Positions 35,697-47,372 of a stretch of 64,000 nucleotides of DNA are shown here, piece by piece. Position numbers and translations under genes: made by a program. The notes under the pieces were generated by a model that was not told the origin of the DNA, made no database searches, and saw only the letters and a program-made list of their open reading frames with translations. This stretch comes from Elmis aenea. Taxonomy: Eukaryota > Arthropoda > Insecta > Coleoptera > Elmidae. The stretch is taken from the NCBI GenBank assembly GCA_947652605.1, contig OX393578.1, positions 37,391,470-37,455,469 on the forward strand, given 5' to 3'. Every line of letters starts with the position of its first letter. The stretch's first letter is position 1.

Positions 35697-36442
35697 CTGT
35701 AGAGGTTTGGATATAAAACTTGATGACTTTCCCACCAAACTAATACATCTACATCTTCATTTGCTCGTGGCATTGCTATATAGTCATCGATTTCCGTTCT
35801 CCAGTTGTTAATTGTTGCTGTGGACTTATTAAATAGGGCAGTTAAATTAAAAGAACCCATTTCGTCAGAATCGGAATCATTTGGTCCAGAATCAGCTGAT
35901 AATTGATTTTGGTTTGGTGAATTATCTCTGTAGTAAAGGTTTTTATAGACTTCCTCAAATTGTTGTATTGCTTCTGTTTGCAATTGTCGGCCCCAGGACG
36001 TTAGTGCAAATGTTACATTAAATACGTAATTGTGAATATATCTTTCAAAATAACCGATTCGTACGTGGAGTGCACTCCTGTGTTAAAAATTTCAAATAAA
36101 ATTTGTTTACCCTTTCAAGTCTTTTTTTGAGTGACCTTTGCTGCCCTTGAAAGAGTTAAAGAAATAATAGCATGCATCTATTAATATGCGTTCACATTAT
36201 TTGCTTACACAGGGGAAGCACCGAACTTAAAACAACAGCGTTCTTTCTGTATATCATCAGGAACACTTAGTTAAAGCATTGCAAAGTATAAATTCGGTTT
36301 GCATGAACTTAAAATTCGAGACTCGAGATTCTCGAATTCGAAATCGAGATTGCACGTTCGAGAATTTTCGAGATCGAGATCGAGATTTAACTTTCGAGAA
36401 TTTTCGAGATCGAGATCGTCTCGTGGCAACACTAATCATCAT

Positions 36443-36871
36443 CTTCATGGTAAAAGCCTATCGGCCTGTTCTCAGTCAATGTTTAATTTTGTAGAGTCTT
36501 TCTTTTCCTTCGTTTCCTCTTACTTTTGGTCTATAATTCCATCCAGTTCTGTAATATTTTCTCTTTCATTCGATGCCGTCCATGTCCCTTAAGAAAATTT
36601 TATGTTTTCATTATTGCACCATAAATCCAGCTAAATTCTTATATCTTCATTTCTTATATGATCTAATTTCGTACATCCTTGACCAATCTGAGAAACTTCA
36701 TTATGAAGGTTTAAATCTGATGCATATCTTTTTGTGTTAAAAACAATTTTTCACGCTTTTATAACAATGATGGACCTAAAATGGTTTTATAAAATATAGT
36801 TTTTGTCCCTTTTTTTATCGTTTTTTTTATTGTACCGCACATTAACAATAATTTTGTCTTTTTAACATATA
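36443..36871. other. unannotated sequence
   Basis: AT-rich sequence between two mobile elements; nothing recognised. Confidence 0.35.
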
Positions 36872-37984
36872 AACAGGGTGATTTAGTTTGACTGTCATAC
36901 CCCTATAACTTTGTCATTTTAAGAGGAAACCCCCATAATACTTATACTTTTGTAAATCGTGGAAATTTCTCTATCGAATGATGTTCAAATGTTTTTTCTA
37001 CAATGAAATATGTTAGACTAACAATAGTCACCTTTGTTTTTGAAATTACATAGTATACTTTTCTTATTGATTCTGATGGAGAATTAATTTTTAAACCGGA
37101 TAGGGCATAAAAAAAGTGTACAACATAGGTAGATTTTTGAGAAAAATGAATTTAAAAAATATATTTATTATTTTTCACAAAATCGTTATATTTGACTAAA
37201 CGAAACACGATCGCTGTAGTAATTGACAGTTTATTGCTTATCTTAATGTGTTTTATTATTTTTCGACGAAAAATCATTATTCTGTGAGTATTAAATTGAA
37301 GCGCCTTAAGTACCTGTACACTAACAAGCAAATTGACAAAAGGTCCATTTTCAGTTAAATTCTCACAAAGTTTTTCGTCGAAAAATAATAAAACACAATA
37401 AGACGAGTTATAAACTGTCGATTGCTACAGCAATCGTGTTTTGTTTAGTCAAATACAAGATTTTGTGAAAAATAATAAATAATTTTTAAATACATTTTTC
37501 TAGAAAATTTTCCTATGTATGTTAATTGTTTTTGATGCACTATTCGCAGGGGTCTGCAACGTGGTGCCCGCGGGCACCCGGGTAACAAATTTTGAAAGAG
37601 TTGCCAGCGGTCTAACCTAACTAGTTTGGATAAAGTTGCTAGCGGTCTAACCTAACTAGAGTTGTAATATTTGGCACTCTGATCAAATCCTATTTGCCAA
37701 TCCCCGCACTTTAGCTTGGAAAATAAATGAAGTGCCCTTTGTCATAAGTTAGCTATTCGGGGTGCCCTTCTTATCAAAAAGGTTGCCGACCCCTGCACTA
37801 TTGGATTCAGAATGTTATTCTTTATCGGAATCAATAAAAAAAGTATACCTACCATTCATGTAAAAAAAAAGTTGACTATCGCCAGTCTGACGTAGAAAAA
37901 ACTTTTGAATTTGATAGAGAACTTTCCACGACTTCTGAAAATGACAGTTATAGGGGTGCGACAGTCAAACTGAATCACCCTGTA
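36872..37984. mobile_element. foldback MITE (GACAGTCAAACTGAATCACC family), 1113 bp
   Basis: The left end is AACAGGGTGATTTAGTTTGA, the right end CAAACTGAATCACCCTGTA; next to each lies ACCCCTATAACTT or its complement. Longer inverted blocks (ACACGATCGCTGT, TTTTCGACGAAAAA near 37210-37270 against 37370-37440) make a large central palindrome. The left TA is mutated to AA. A hAT MITE is inserted at 37547-37795. A half copy is at 13765-14046. Confidence 0.82.
37547..37795. mobile_element. hAT-type MITE, 249 bp, imperfect TSD
   Basis: The ends are CAGGGGTCTGCAACGTGGTG and GGTTGCCGACCCCTG. Flanks CACTATTC(G) on the left and CACTATTG on the right are the same 7 bases, so the duplication has one change or a one-base boundary shift. 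The interior contains a direct duplication of AGCGGTCTAACCTAACTAG. Confidence 0.78.
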
Positions 37985-40311
37985 TAATTGCCACAGTTAA
38001 TATGTGATAAGTTACATCCCAAGTAGTTAAAAAGCTATACTTGCTCCAAGATTTCATTTTCTGTAACGATTTTTGATCATATGCGATGTTTGCCTATGAA
38101 ACCTTTAATGTTTTTGAGCTGAACAAAAACAATTAATACCAAAATACTTTGTTTTTTTGTGGCGATTGTAACTGTTATTGACTCTTGCAGTACCAAAAAC
38201 ATAAAAAACTTTTATTTTAGAAAATAAGTTTTCTGTTGGAATAGTGAATTTGTTACACAAGCCAACTAGTTTTCTTTTTTTTTTAATTACGTCGTTGTGT
38301 CCAGAATACAATTATTAACAAGAATAAGCTACTTAAAATTTAACATGTTATCTACTAATTTTAATTTTGTATTCTATTATACCTAAAGCTTAAAATATGA
38401 CTTTTTGTGACTTAAGAAAACACCAGAATTTAAAATGCTATTTACCCAGTAGATTCTTGCATTTTATTTAAATTTAGCGAGGTAGTATAGGCTTGAAACT
38501 TTTAATGTGACTTAAATGATTGCCTATCTTTAGACATTTTCTTAACACATTTAATAATGTTATTCTACAATCGGCGATATAATTTATAAGCATATAAACA
38601 ATAAATATGTAACGCGTAGTAATAAGTTACATTTAAATAAGATTAATACGTATTTTACATATTATTAAAATATGTGTAATTATAAAATATATTTCCTGTA
38701 ACTACAAAGACAATATTATAATGAAGCTATATGTACACGCATGGCTGCGTTTCGTTTAAATCGGTTAACGCGGTATAAACTTAATTGACAGTTAGATTTA
38801 CATTAACATTGGCAACACTTCGCACTGGTTATCGTCTGAATTAGAAAGCTGTCAAAGATTGTTTAAGTGGCACGTGATTGAAACAATAAAAACAAATGCA
38901 GGATATAATTACCAATAAAATCATCATTAAAATCGGTTATTTACATGATTAAATATTACTTCAAATTTAAAAATTATTATTAAGTACTTACTTAGTATTT
39001 CTATTTGCGAAATGTTAACATTTTTTTCTTAAATGAAATTTAGCAATACAACTTAAGCAACATATTAAAATTTTTTAAATATAAAAAGGACCGCAAAACT
39101 GCCTTATGAAATCAGGGTCGGCCTTAGATTTTTGTAGGTATACTTTGAGGAAATGTTACTATGTCATCAAATTCATTAGACATATGTATTTATTGTACCT
39201 CTGCATATATTTAATAATTCATAAACTTAGTAAAGAATTTAATATAAATGTTAATTGCAAAATTTTACGTCTTCATATTTTGCTTGTTAACGAAGATGGT
39301 GGTTATTATAGTTTGTTTATGTTTATATTGGATAGAATTGACGGGTGTAATTCATTTTGAAGTTTAATAGGTAACAACATAAAAAACACCTATCAATTAT
39401 ACTCAAAATGAACATTAACAAACCATGTTAACCACCATAATTAATCGTTTTATTTTAAAATACTTGATAGTTCATGTTCATTTATTTTATTTTTTACTCA
39501 AAAATTGGGGATTTTGCAGGAAAAGTCCTGATTTTATTTCACAATATTAAAGAAACACCCTGTATATATGTAGCAAATATTTAAGCAACATACTTAAAAC
39601 CTTAATCAAGCAATTAAAATGAGGTACTATTACACCAAAAGTAATCGCGCTCTCTTTATGAAAAATAAGAGAACCATCCAAAACGCAGCCTTAAATACGG
39701 TCTCGACTTGCAAAACAGGATAACGAGATAATTGCTTTAACATATAAAGATCTCAAAAATCGTTTACATTAACGTTAATTCTATAATATAATTTTAATTT
39801 CGTAGAAAAAATAGCATTTACGACTAGAGATGAAACCGCAAAGCGGCTCGTGAACAAATCTCACGTCACGAAAAAAACTGGACTTTCATCTCTTGTTGTA
39901 AAATATATTAATTTTTAATCCGTATATAATTTTTTACTGTGAATTTACTTTATTTAATGACAGCATGAATTTTCTTAATGCCGTTTAATGTTTTACTGTG
40001 CAAAAAGGTTTTTTTATTATGAATTTCTATTAATAACTTATTGTGATGTATATCTTAATTTTTAAAACTAGGTTTTTAATATCTTACTGGCGTTTGACTT
40101 TTTAAAGGTGTGTAAAACAAAATAATAATTCATTTATCTTTTGTTAAAAGAATTTTTGGAGCGAAAATATGAACTAAAGCACCATATAAAAATATATTAA
40201 TAAATAGGAGTGAATAGTTAAAAGTAATTAGACGTCTGCGATAAATCATTATGTATTACATACTTTTTATTTATTAAAAAAATTACAAATGTACCATTGT
40301 TACAATTAACA
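37985..40311. other. unannotated AT-rich sequence
   Basis: A lone ACACCCTGTATATA lies near 39555. Around 39240-39450 loosely inverted ATGGTGGTTATTATAG-like blocks suggest an old palindromic element. No gene is supported; the 84-codon plus-strand frame at 39106 has no motif. Confidence 0.35.
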
Positions 40312-41710
40312 TAAGGTGGAGTGGGGTAAGTTCGGACCGGTTTTTGCTAAGTTCGACTTTAAACCCATTTATTTTTAAGTTCTTTTATAAATAATTAACA
40401 TGTATTGGTATCAACGCGGAGTGGAGTGTTAATACTCTCATTTGTATTGACAAAAACCCCAATTTTTCTTGGAAATTTTCATTTTTATAGAAAATTGTAA
40501 AAAATGTCAACTACTCCGAACTTGCCCCGCACATGGGGCAAGATCGTAACCAGTTGTTTAAAACGCGTTGAAGTCTTACTTCTCATGTTATGGGGCAAGA
40601 TCGGAATTAGAATCAAACCAGCTACAAAATGCTTTTTACGGAATTAAAATAAGTTGCTTTGCTTAAAAGTTACACATTTATAAAGATAGAAAGGTTTTTA
40701 CTTGTGTAGAAAAAGCAGTTTATTCAAATAAAAGAACCATAAATAAATCAACTAAATATTTATTACAAATGCTACAAGTTTGAAAAATAAAAAAATAAAA
40801 TTTTTAAATTGTTAATGTTAGTTTTCACATTATTACTCATCACTACATCGTTTGCATTCATATTGCATCTTCTTTGACCCTTTGTTACAGATTCCACACA
40901 CCCACTCCATACAAGTTATGCATTGAATCCATTCTCTTTTATCAATGTAATATTGGAAATCACAATGGCAGATTGTACATAAGTTTTTTTTTTTTTTTAA
41001 GAGGTTCTCGCTGTGTTTGATACAGTTACGGATTTTTCTTTAAGCTGCTTTTCTGTAATCAACCTATTCTTCACTTCTTCTGCGGTAATCACCTCAACTC
41101 CTTTCGCAACTCTTTTTCTTTTGAGTGTTTGTATGGTTTAAAGTTTGTCTTTACAGTTTCCAATAGTAGATTTTCGAATGGGACTGATGTTGAAGGTTGA
41201 GGACTATCACATACTTCAAAAGGAGAACTGTTTCTTGAAGATTGTGGTAACATTGCAGGAGATCTTTCTTCATTTAAGCTATACAACTGCGGTCTTACCC
41301 CGCTGCATGCTCCGAACTTGCCCCGTGCACAAATATTTTCGGGGCAAGACCAGAGTAGTGTATTTCTCAGTAAATTTCAAAAAATTAATAGTATTTATTT
41401 ATTTAATGTAAACTTTAAACAATGTTCTTCATACTTACCAAATATAAGCGCACAAGACACAAAATTTTGCTTAAAAATGACGGCACTTTGTTGGACGACT
41501 CAAGTGTAGATGTGTACTGCACAAGGAGTTGCACTTTATAATTGACATATAAACAAGATATTTCCCTCGTAAATGATAGACATGTCGATCACTTCATAAT
41601 AACCTAATACAGCTTTCTACCAATTAGTTATTACAATTTAACTTCTATTGGAATAAATTCAGCCCGTTTACGATCTTGCCCCGTTTACGATCTTACCCCA
41701 TTCCACCTTA
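40312..41710 (-). mobile_element. pogo/Tigger-like DNA transposon remnant, 1399 bp
   Basis: The terminal inverted repeats are TAAGGTGGAGTGGGGTAAG and its complement with one mismatch in 19; TA lies at both boundaries. Several internal copies of GGGGCAAGATCG and its complement cluster near both ends. The minus strand keeps the 3' end of a coding region with a Cys/His/Trp finger. Assignment to pogo/Tigger is inferred from TA targeting and finger type. Confidence 0.7.
40833..41330 (-). pseudogene. C-terminal tail of a transposase with a zinc-finger-like end
   Basis: Minus strand, in frame-shifted pieces: a Ser/Pro-rich linker (SPAMLPQSSRNSSPFE, about 41250-41130), a basic segment (KRKRVAKGVEVITAEEV, about 41115-41060) and a cysteine-rich end (CTICHCDF, WIQCITCMEWVCGIC, YECKRCSDE) closed by a stop at 40833-40835. 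The C-x2-C ... W-x2-C-x2-C-x2-W-x-C-x2-C ... C-x2-C spacing resembles the PHD-like finger ending many insect pogo/jerky-type transposases. At least two frame shifts separate the pieces and the catalytic domain is gone. Confidence 0.65.
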
Positions 41711-42340
41711 CTCATATATGATTTTCGTAATACAACGCGAACATAAAATTAGTTAGGCAATTTTTACAACAAAATTTTTGTTCTGAGTAATTAGTTTTTG
41801 AAATGCAATACATATGAATATTTGGCATTTGAACGTAAATAACCGCTGATATTAACAAAAAAACTCGATACTAAAGATTTTAATTTACAAAAATTAATAC
41901 ATACCTACCCTGACTCAATCCCTTGCTACAAAACATTCATTGTATCCATTTCTGTTGGTTCTCCTGTGCCAGTTTTGCGAACAATTTATTTACGTATTCA
42001 CCTGCAACCAACAATTAATTTTCTTGTAACTGTCTTTATCCTAAAACAAAATTATAGTAAATTGAATTATGCAAAAACAAATATTAATTTATTTTTGTAT
42101 TAAATTGGGTCAAATAGCGAATTTGGTGTTGAATTCAAATCTAAAACAAACAGTACGCTAGCCTTTTACGTTTGTTTGTAGTATTTATTTTGTTTATTTT
42201 GACATAATAAACAAATAAAAATACCTTTTTGAAGAAACTTTTTATTCTCTGTATGCCGCTATGTTTAGATTTTGTATCAGACTTGTTAATTTTACCCATT
42301 GTTTTTGAAGATAATTACATTATCATTAAAAAAATGTAAA
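41711..42340. other. unannotated AT-rich sequence
   Basis: No gene or bounded element seen. Confidence 0.35.
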
Positions 42341-42344
42341 AACA

Positions 42345-42800
42345 TAAATGGACCGGGCATAAGGAACACCCTGTGTATTATTTTAAAATTTTAACTAGTC
42401 AAAAATTACTATGACATCCTACAAAGTTTCAAATGAATGCGTTCTGACATAGCCAAGTTGTGAAATATCATAATTTTTTGATTCCTGTTTCTGTTAATAT
42501 TTTTATAAAAACTTAAATAACTGATAAACGACTGATTTTAGATATATGAACCTATATATTTTAGAAAAAAATATCAGTTTTACAACTAAAAATTATAAAA
42601 TATACTGGGTGTTCTATTTATAAAAACAAAGTGACGTATCGGTGCGCAAAAACAAAACATTGAGTATAGTTGAAAATTTAAGGTTGTGTAGTAAATGACC
42701 ACAAACAACTTCTATTTAAAACTTTTTTTTTGTAAAGTTGTCACAAGACGAGATATTAATCTGTTACGTTACTTTTTGTACACACTGTATAATAACATAA
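42345..42800. repeat. interspersed repeat shared with 22715-23165
   Basis: It has ATGGACCGGGCATAAGG followed by AACACCCTGTGTA, the TTTTAACTAGTCAAAAATTA block, GCGTTCTGACATAGCC, and TACTGGGTGTTCTATTTATA with GTGACGTATCGGTGCGCAAA. It ends near TACACACTGTATA. Order matches the copy at 22.7 kb. Confidence 0.6.
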
Positions 42801-43066
42801 CATGCTTTTTGTAACTAAATACAAAGCGTCACTTATATCTTATACCTATACAAATTATGTACAATAAGAGTTCACCCTGTCTATAATTATACTTTTTCAA
42901 GTTCTCTCCTTTGCTACCTCTAAGTCTTTTACAACGAAATATGTGGAGTTCCACCGTTTGCTCTTCTATATTGCATGGGCACATTGGACTATGTATTATT
43001 TTGAACCTGTGTTATGTAGATATATGTAAAATTTAATATTTACAAAAAATAGTTGCGAGTCTGTAC

Positions 43067-43526
43067 CAGGGCTAGAAACCGAAAAAAATTTTGGTTAACG
43101 GTTAACCGAAATCAAGAACTTTATTTTTATAACGGTTTTTGTTGAAAAACCGGTTTTTTCCGTAAAAAACCGGTTTTGAAAAAACCGGTTAATTTAACCG
43201 GTTTTTAACACTATTCAGATTTGGAATGCAAAGTATAAAAAGATATTATATATTTATAATTTTATAATATATGTACAATCAAGCATTTCAGTAATGACTT
43301 TTGGTAAACTAATCACATTTAATACAGATTTTGTATTTTTTCAAAATAATTTTTATTAAAAAGAGATGTTTAAAAAACCGGTTTTTTATTATTTTGGTTA
43401 AAGGTTACCGTTTTTTTTGCCTTTAAAAATAACGGTTTCGGTTTCGGTTAAAAATCACAATTTTGGACAAAAAATAAAGGTTAACCGGTTTTTTAAACCG
43501 GTTTAAAAAACCGGTTTCATGCCCTG
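43067..43526. mobile_element. hAT-type MITE rich in AACCGGTT, 460 bp, TSD GTCTGTAC
   Basis: The ends are CAGGGCTAGAAACCG and CGGTTTCATGCCCTG, flanked by GTCTGTAC at 43059-43066 and 43527-43534. Both subterminal regions contain many AACCGGTTTT units, perhaps transposase binding sites (inference). No coding. Confidence 0.93.
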
Positions 43527-43636
43527 GTCTGTACATAATTTTGCTTACTTCAAAACTGTCCCTTAAAATAAAAAAGAATTTCTTTGAAACGTTTTAACTA
43601 AAACACCTTGTGTACCAATGATAATATTTTAGTGTG

Positions 43637-43704
43637 GAATACGGTTTATTTAAATTTTAGGTTTGAATGGGCTATCAAACCTAAAATTTAAATAAACCGT
43701 ATTC
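43637..43704. repeat. 30-bp perfect inverted repeat, 8-bp loop
   Basis: GAATACGGTTTATTTAAATT begins the left arm (43637-43666); the right arm (43675-43704) is its exact complement. It would form a stable cruciform or RNA hairpin. No flanking duplication was recognised. Confidence 0.8.
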
Positions 43705-44371
43705 CTCATTTTTCAACCGATATAAATCGATTTTATATATAGATATCTAAATAGTGTACGAAAAAAAAATTTAATTTCTAATTTCCACAGTTAGCATTAG
43801 TTCACTCAGTACTTTAGCGGTTTATGTCAATAGTATTAGTTGCGTTTTTATATACATTTATAGTGCATTAGCTATCAATGTTTTTCGCATCAGTTAGTAT
43901 CGTCCATAAATTTTTATTGTTAATCGAAAACTGTTAAAACTAGATTATAAATTATTCACTTTTAAAAATAGTTTGTAACTTTGTTTTGTCCTCATAACTC
44001 AATATCGTAAATCAGTGTTCCGTGAAAGTAACGAAATATATACGCTTGCACTTTTTATTCTCGCTGTTACTGTTGTCTTGTTACTAAATTGGGCAGCTCC
44101 GGTCAACTACAATAAAAGGATTTATGAGTTTTAATCTTCCTGAAAGTTTCATCAACTTAATTTAAATGTGCCGTGTCATGCTATCAAATTTATTGTTCTG
44201 GAATTGAATAATGGATTAGTTCGATATGCAAATCATCATTTTATTATGCAATATATTCAGTATATGAAAAGTAGGCCAGGAAGTATACAAGAATCTGCCA
44301 ATATGGCAATTACAAAATAATTGATGCAAAATAATTGCTTTTGTTCAAAGTTATTTTTCAATGGAAAACAG
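43705..44371. other. unannotated AT-rich sequence
   Basis: Nothing recognised apart from short AT-rich frames. Confidence 0.35.
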
Positions 44372-45364
44372 TAGGGGAAGCTGTTGTACCAAGGGACGCA
44401 TGTACCTAGGGACAGCGGCCATAACTTGAACAAAACTCAAAATTTGAAGCTGGCGCTCTAATCATATGTCGGTATTACAGTTCTTTACTTCCTATATTGA
44501 ATTCGATACCTTCCGGAAACGTTAAAGGAACGTATCAACATTTGAAGTTTTTCTCAGTAGTAAAGTAAAATTCGTCCGTGCAACATCGTGTACATTGGCG
44601 CATTTATAGCCCATTCGAAGAATTGGTTTACGGTATGTATTATTAGTTTGTTATGTTAAGTTTCATCAACAGCTTGCAAATGGCGAAGATTCTTGACCCA
44701 TCCTGTATAATTATTTTTTATTGTATAGAAATTGTTGCTTGTTGTACGTAGGGACAATGTAGCTGTTGTACCTAGGGACGTTGTTGTCTAATGGATTCAT
44801 TTTTGACGAAGACGCAGAAGTTTTTGCCATCCTTGAGGAAGACATAGTCTTCAAGCTTCCTCCTCCCGTGCCCACTGGAGGCACAAGTAGGAGCAAGAAT
44901 GACGTGAAATTTCCGGTAGAAATTGGCGGATATTCTTTGGGTTGAAGAGAAGTTGACAAGTCTTTAGTTACATGTTTCTAATTTTTTATGGCAGAGTTAT
45001 ATTTTGTTTTTTGTTTTTTGTATTTTGAATTTGTTTATTAATATATTATTTACACGACCAAGCGTAAAATCAAAGTTGTTACCCTCATTTTCGATCCTAT
45101 ATTTTTATTGTAGCCCTATGTCCCTAGGTACAGCCTGACATGTCCCTAGGCTGAACACCATGTTGTACCTAGAGACGGTAAACAACACTAGTGTAAATAT
45201 TTTTTTTATGACGAACTATTAGAATAATGTCTAAAATAACTAGGCCATATTATTTGCAAGGCATGTTTTACTACGTGGACAAAAAATAAGTTCGTTATCC
45301 TCAACAACAAAATTTAAAAAAAATAAAGTTTGAAATTTGTCCCTAGGCTGAACAGCTTCCCCTA
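44372..45364 (+). mobile_element. TA-flanked DNA transposon remnant, 993 bp
   Basis: The ends are TAGGGGAAGCTGTTGTACC and GGCTGAACAGCTTCCCCTA. At least six copies of GTACCTAGGGAC or its complement lie inside (near 44388, 44403, 44745, 44769, 45120, 45168), spaced like subterminal binding sites. A short plus-strand coding fragment survives. TA flanks and GGGG-type ends resemble pogo-group elements, but this is not proven. Confidence 0.7.
44799..44945 (+). pseudogene. putative transposase tail fragment
   Basis: An open stretch of 48 codons and a TGA stop reads FDEDAEVFAILEEDIVF, then KLPPPVPTGG and VKFPVEIGGYSLG. Its acidic and then proline/basic composition is protein-like, unlike the surroundings, and it lies inside an inverted-repeat element. 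It is preceded by stops. No catalytic motif is present, so the family cannot be confirmed. Confidence 0.4.
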
Positions 45365-45669
45365 TATTTTTAAAATGTTAAAAATTTAATTTTCACTAAT
45401 TAACGTTGGAGATTCTTAATAATTGCTGTAGCTATTTACCAAATGTCTAGGGTTAGGGTAATTTTTTTTCTCTTTTTAATAATATAAGATTTAATGTATT
45501 TATTTTGATATTCAGCCTCAAAACAAATAAAATTCATTAAAAAGTCCCTATGAAGCTAAAGAGTGCCATGAAACTATTTGGTTTTGTTATTTGAGGCAAT
45601 TTTTAACTATTGTAAAAGTAAAACATTAAATCAAAACGAAACCAAAATTTATTAATTTTTAAAAAAAAC

Positions 45670-46338
45670 AGCTTTTCGTTTAATGCTCATGAAACAGCTA
45701 TCTTAGTCAAAATACTTATACATTAAAAACAATGCAAAACTCGACTTTTCAGTATTACAAAATTACTTTTATAACCAATTTACTTTAAGTATTTGTTCAA
45801 CGAATAACAAAATCCCAATACTCTTTCTACATTTGTACCTACTCTGCTTACGTAGCATTTTTTGTTTCTTGCTTATTAAAAGCATAAAACTCTCTTAAAG
45901 TTTTTTCTAGCTTACTAAAATATATTCTGTTGGGCTGCTGCCGATTAGGAAAACGTTCAAAAAATTTATTTTTTTCATGCTTCAATGGAATTTCTCTTGC
46001 ACTCAGCTTAAATAAAAAACATGTCAACCTTTTCGGTATAGGAAAATTTGTTCATTTTTACTAATACTGACGATATTCTGAGATTATTTGACACTTAGTT
46101 CTAAATCGTTGTTTTGTCTATTTTCATAAATTGCTTTTATTAGATGTACTAATTCAGAATTACAAATTTCATGTTATTTTTGTTTTTCGTTGAACAAATA
46201 CGTAAAGTAAATTGGTTGTAAAAATAATTTTGTAATACTTAAAAGTCGAGTTTTGCATTGTTTTTAATGTATAAGTATTTTGACTAAGATAGTCTAGTAA
46301 ATAAAAAAAGCTGTTTCATGAGCATTAAACGAAAAGCT
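45670..46338. mobile_element. foldback element, ~669 bp
   Basis: The left arm (45670-45806) begins AGCTTTTCGTTTAATGCTCA and includes AATGCAAAACTCGACTTTT. The right arm (46187-46338) is its complement, apart from a ~15-bp insertion near TAGTAAATAAAAAAAG. The centre of about 380 bp is unique. Termini and duplication are not sharply defined. Confidence 0.75.
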
Positions 46339-46342
46339 CTAA

Positions 46343-47059
46343 AAAATGTTTAAACTTTTATTACAAACAAATAGTTTTGATTGATCTATTATTACTAAAA
46401 ATATATATATAGCTTCGTCAACATTCTGTTTAGATAGCAACAGCAAAATCTACCATTACAAAAGCATATATTACGTACAGCATTAAAGGTGTATTTACTT
46501 ATACATAAATAAAATGTATGTAATTTGCGCTGTTTACAAGAGACAATCATCATGACAATACAAATTTTACCTTACAAAGAAAATGGTATATCAAGGAATT
46601 TCTCATTAGATATGTTTATTACCTACTTAAATTTACCTTACCTTATTAATAATTAAAATGGCTATGCTCTAATTATTTATATAACCAACAATTACTTTAG
46701 TAACGCACACTAACTACGTATGAGGCAAAACATATATCAAAAAGCTTTCAATATCAATCAAGCAACTTCAATATCTAAAAATAAATTAATAGTCTACGAT
46801 TAGAAACACTACAACTTTTTTGTCAACTGCTTAAAAGAATTTAAGCGATTTATCAAATTCGTAATAAAAAAGACAAAAAAGTGCTTTAGTAAGATTAAGT
46901 AACTGGCTTAAGCTACTTTTTTAATGCAGATATTTTTAGATTGGTTGTTGCTTTAATATTTTGACCGCATTAAATAATAATATGGTTACATAAACATGCA
47001 AATAATTTTTTTAGTTTTATGTTTTTAGTGACAACGTTTAGGTGTTTAATTTTGTAATT
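46343..47059. other. unannotated AT-rich sequence
   Basis: No gene or bounded element is seen. Confidence 0.35.
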
Positions 47060-47067
47060 TGTAAAAC

Positions 47068-47364
47068 CAGGGCTATTTTTTAGCCGGAACGCGCCGGTAC
47101 GCAGTACCAACGAACGCTGAACGAACAATATTGTCTGTTTGGTGTCTGGTAACTATCTAAATCCGCAATTTAAAAAAAGGCACGTTTTTTTTTCTTTTGA
47201 TTATATTTTCATGATCAAAAATTTTCTGCTATCAAACATTTGCCTCCGTAGGCCTTAGTCTTTTTTTTGTCATAACTCTTTACTGCATCGAGACTGCGAA
47301 AGTTGAAAACTTTTTTTTAGTCACTAATGCGTACCGGCAGCTATTTTTTAGAATAAAAGCACTT
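47068..47364. mobile_element. possible hAT-type MITE, 297 bp, TSD TGTAAAAC
   Basis: The left end is CAGGGCTATTTTTTAGCCGG, followed by CGCGCCGGTACGC. The right side has GCGTACCGGCAGCTATTTTT and ends at CACTT. TGTAAAAC flanks it at 47060-47067 and 47365-47372. The right terminus does not match CCCTG, so it is mutated or the boundary is misplaced. Confidence 0.6.
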
Positions 47365-47372
47365 TGTAAAAC

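Larger units (their letters stand above)
33770..36015 (-). pseudogene. hAT transposase C-terminal remnant, split by three insertions
   Basis: Read on the minus strand, 36010 to 35697 gives QQFEEVYKNLYYRDNSP, a Ser/Asp-rich linker, then EIDDYIAMPRA and DVLVWWESHQVLYPNLY. After the 34831-35696 MITE the frame resumes as RMARDYLC (34830-34802). Beyond copy C and the palindromic MITE a weak TSVPAV stretch occurs near 33850. WW-x-H-x-x-x-YP-L followed by an ARDYL..TSVP segment is typical of the hAT C-terminal dimerisation region. The BED finger and the first catalytic residues are absent, so it cannot encode a functional enzyme. Confidence 0.85.
33553..36434 (-). mobile_element. hAT element relic carrying three later insertions, TSD ATCATCAT
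   Basis: The ends are TAGTGTTGCC and GGCAACACTA, flanked by ATCATCAT at 33545-33552 and 36435-36442 (in an ATC-rich context, so slightly less certain). Both subterminal regions (about 33573-33710 and 36318-36424) are packed with GAGATCGAGA/TCTCGATCTC repeats. Only the C-terminal part of a hAT transposase remains, on the minus strand. Without the insertions at 33862-34158, 34157-34801 and 34831-35696 the element is roughly 1.07 kb, an internally deleted derivative. Confidence 0.85.

Noticed and set aside
33473..36592. Arg/Ser-rich frames (RSRSRKFS-like) on both strands
   Set aside because: They come from TCTCGA-type low-complexity ends of the hAT relic.
39826..39895. Possible short hAT element (TAGAGATGAAA ... 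TTTCATCTCTT)
   Set aside because: The ends are inverted, but no matching 8-bp duplication flanks them.
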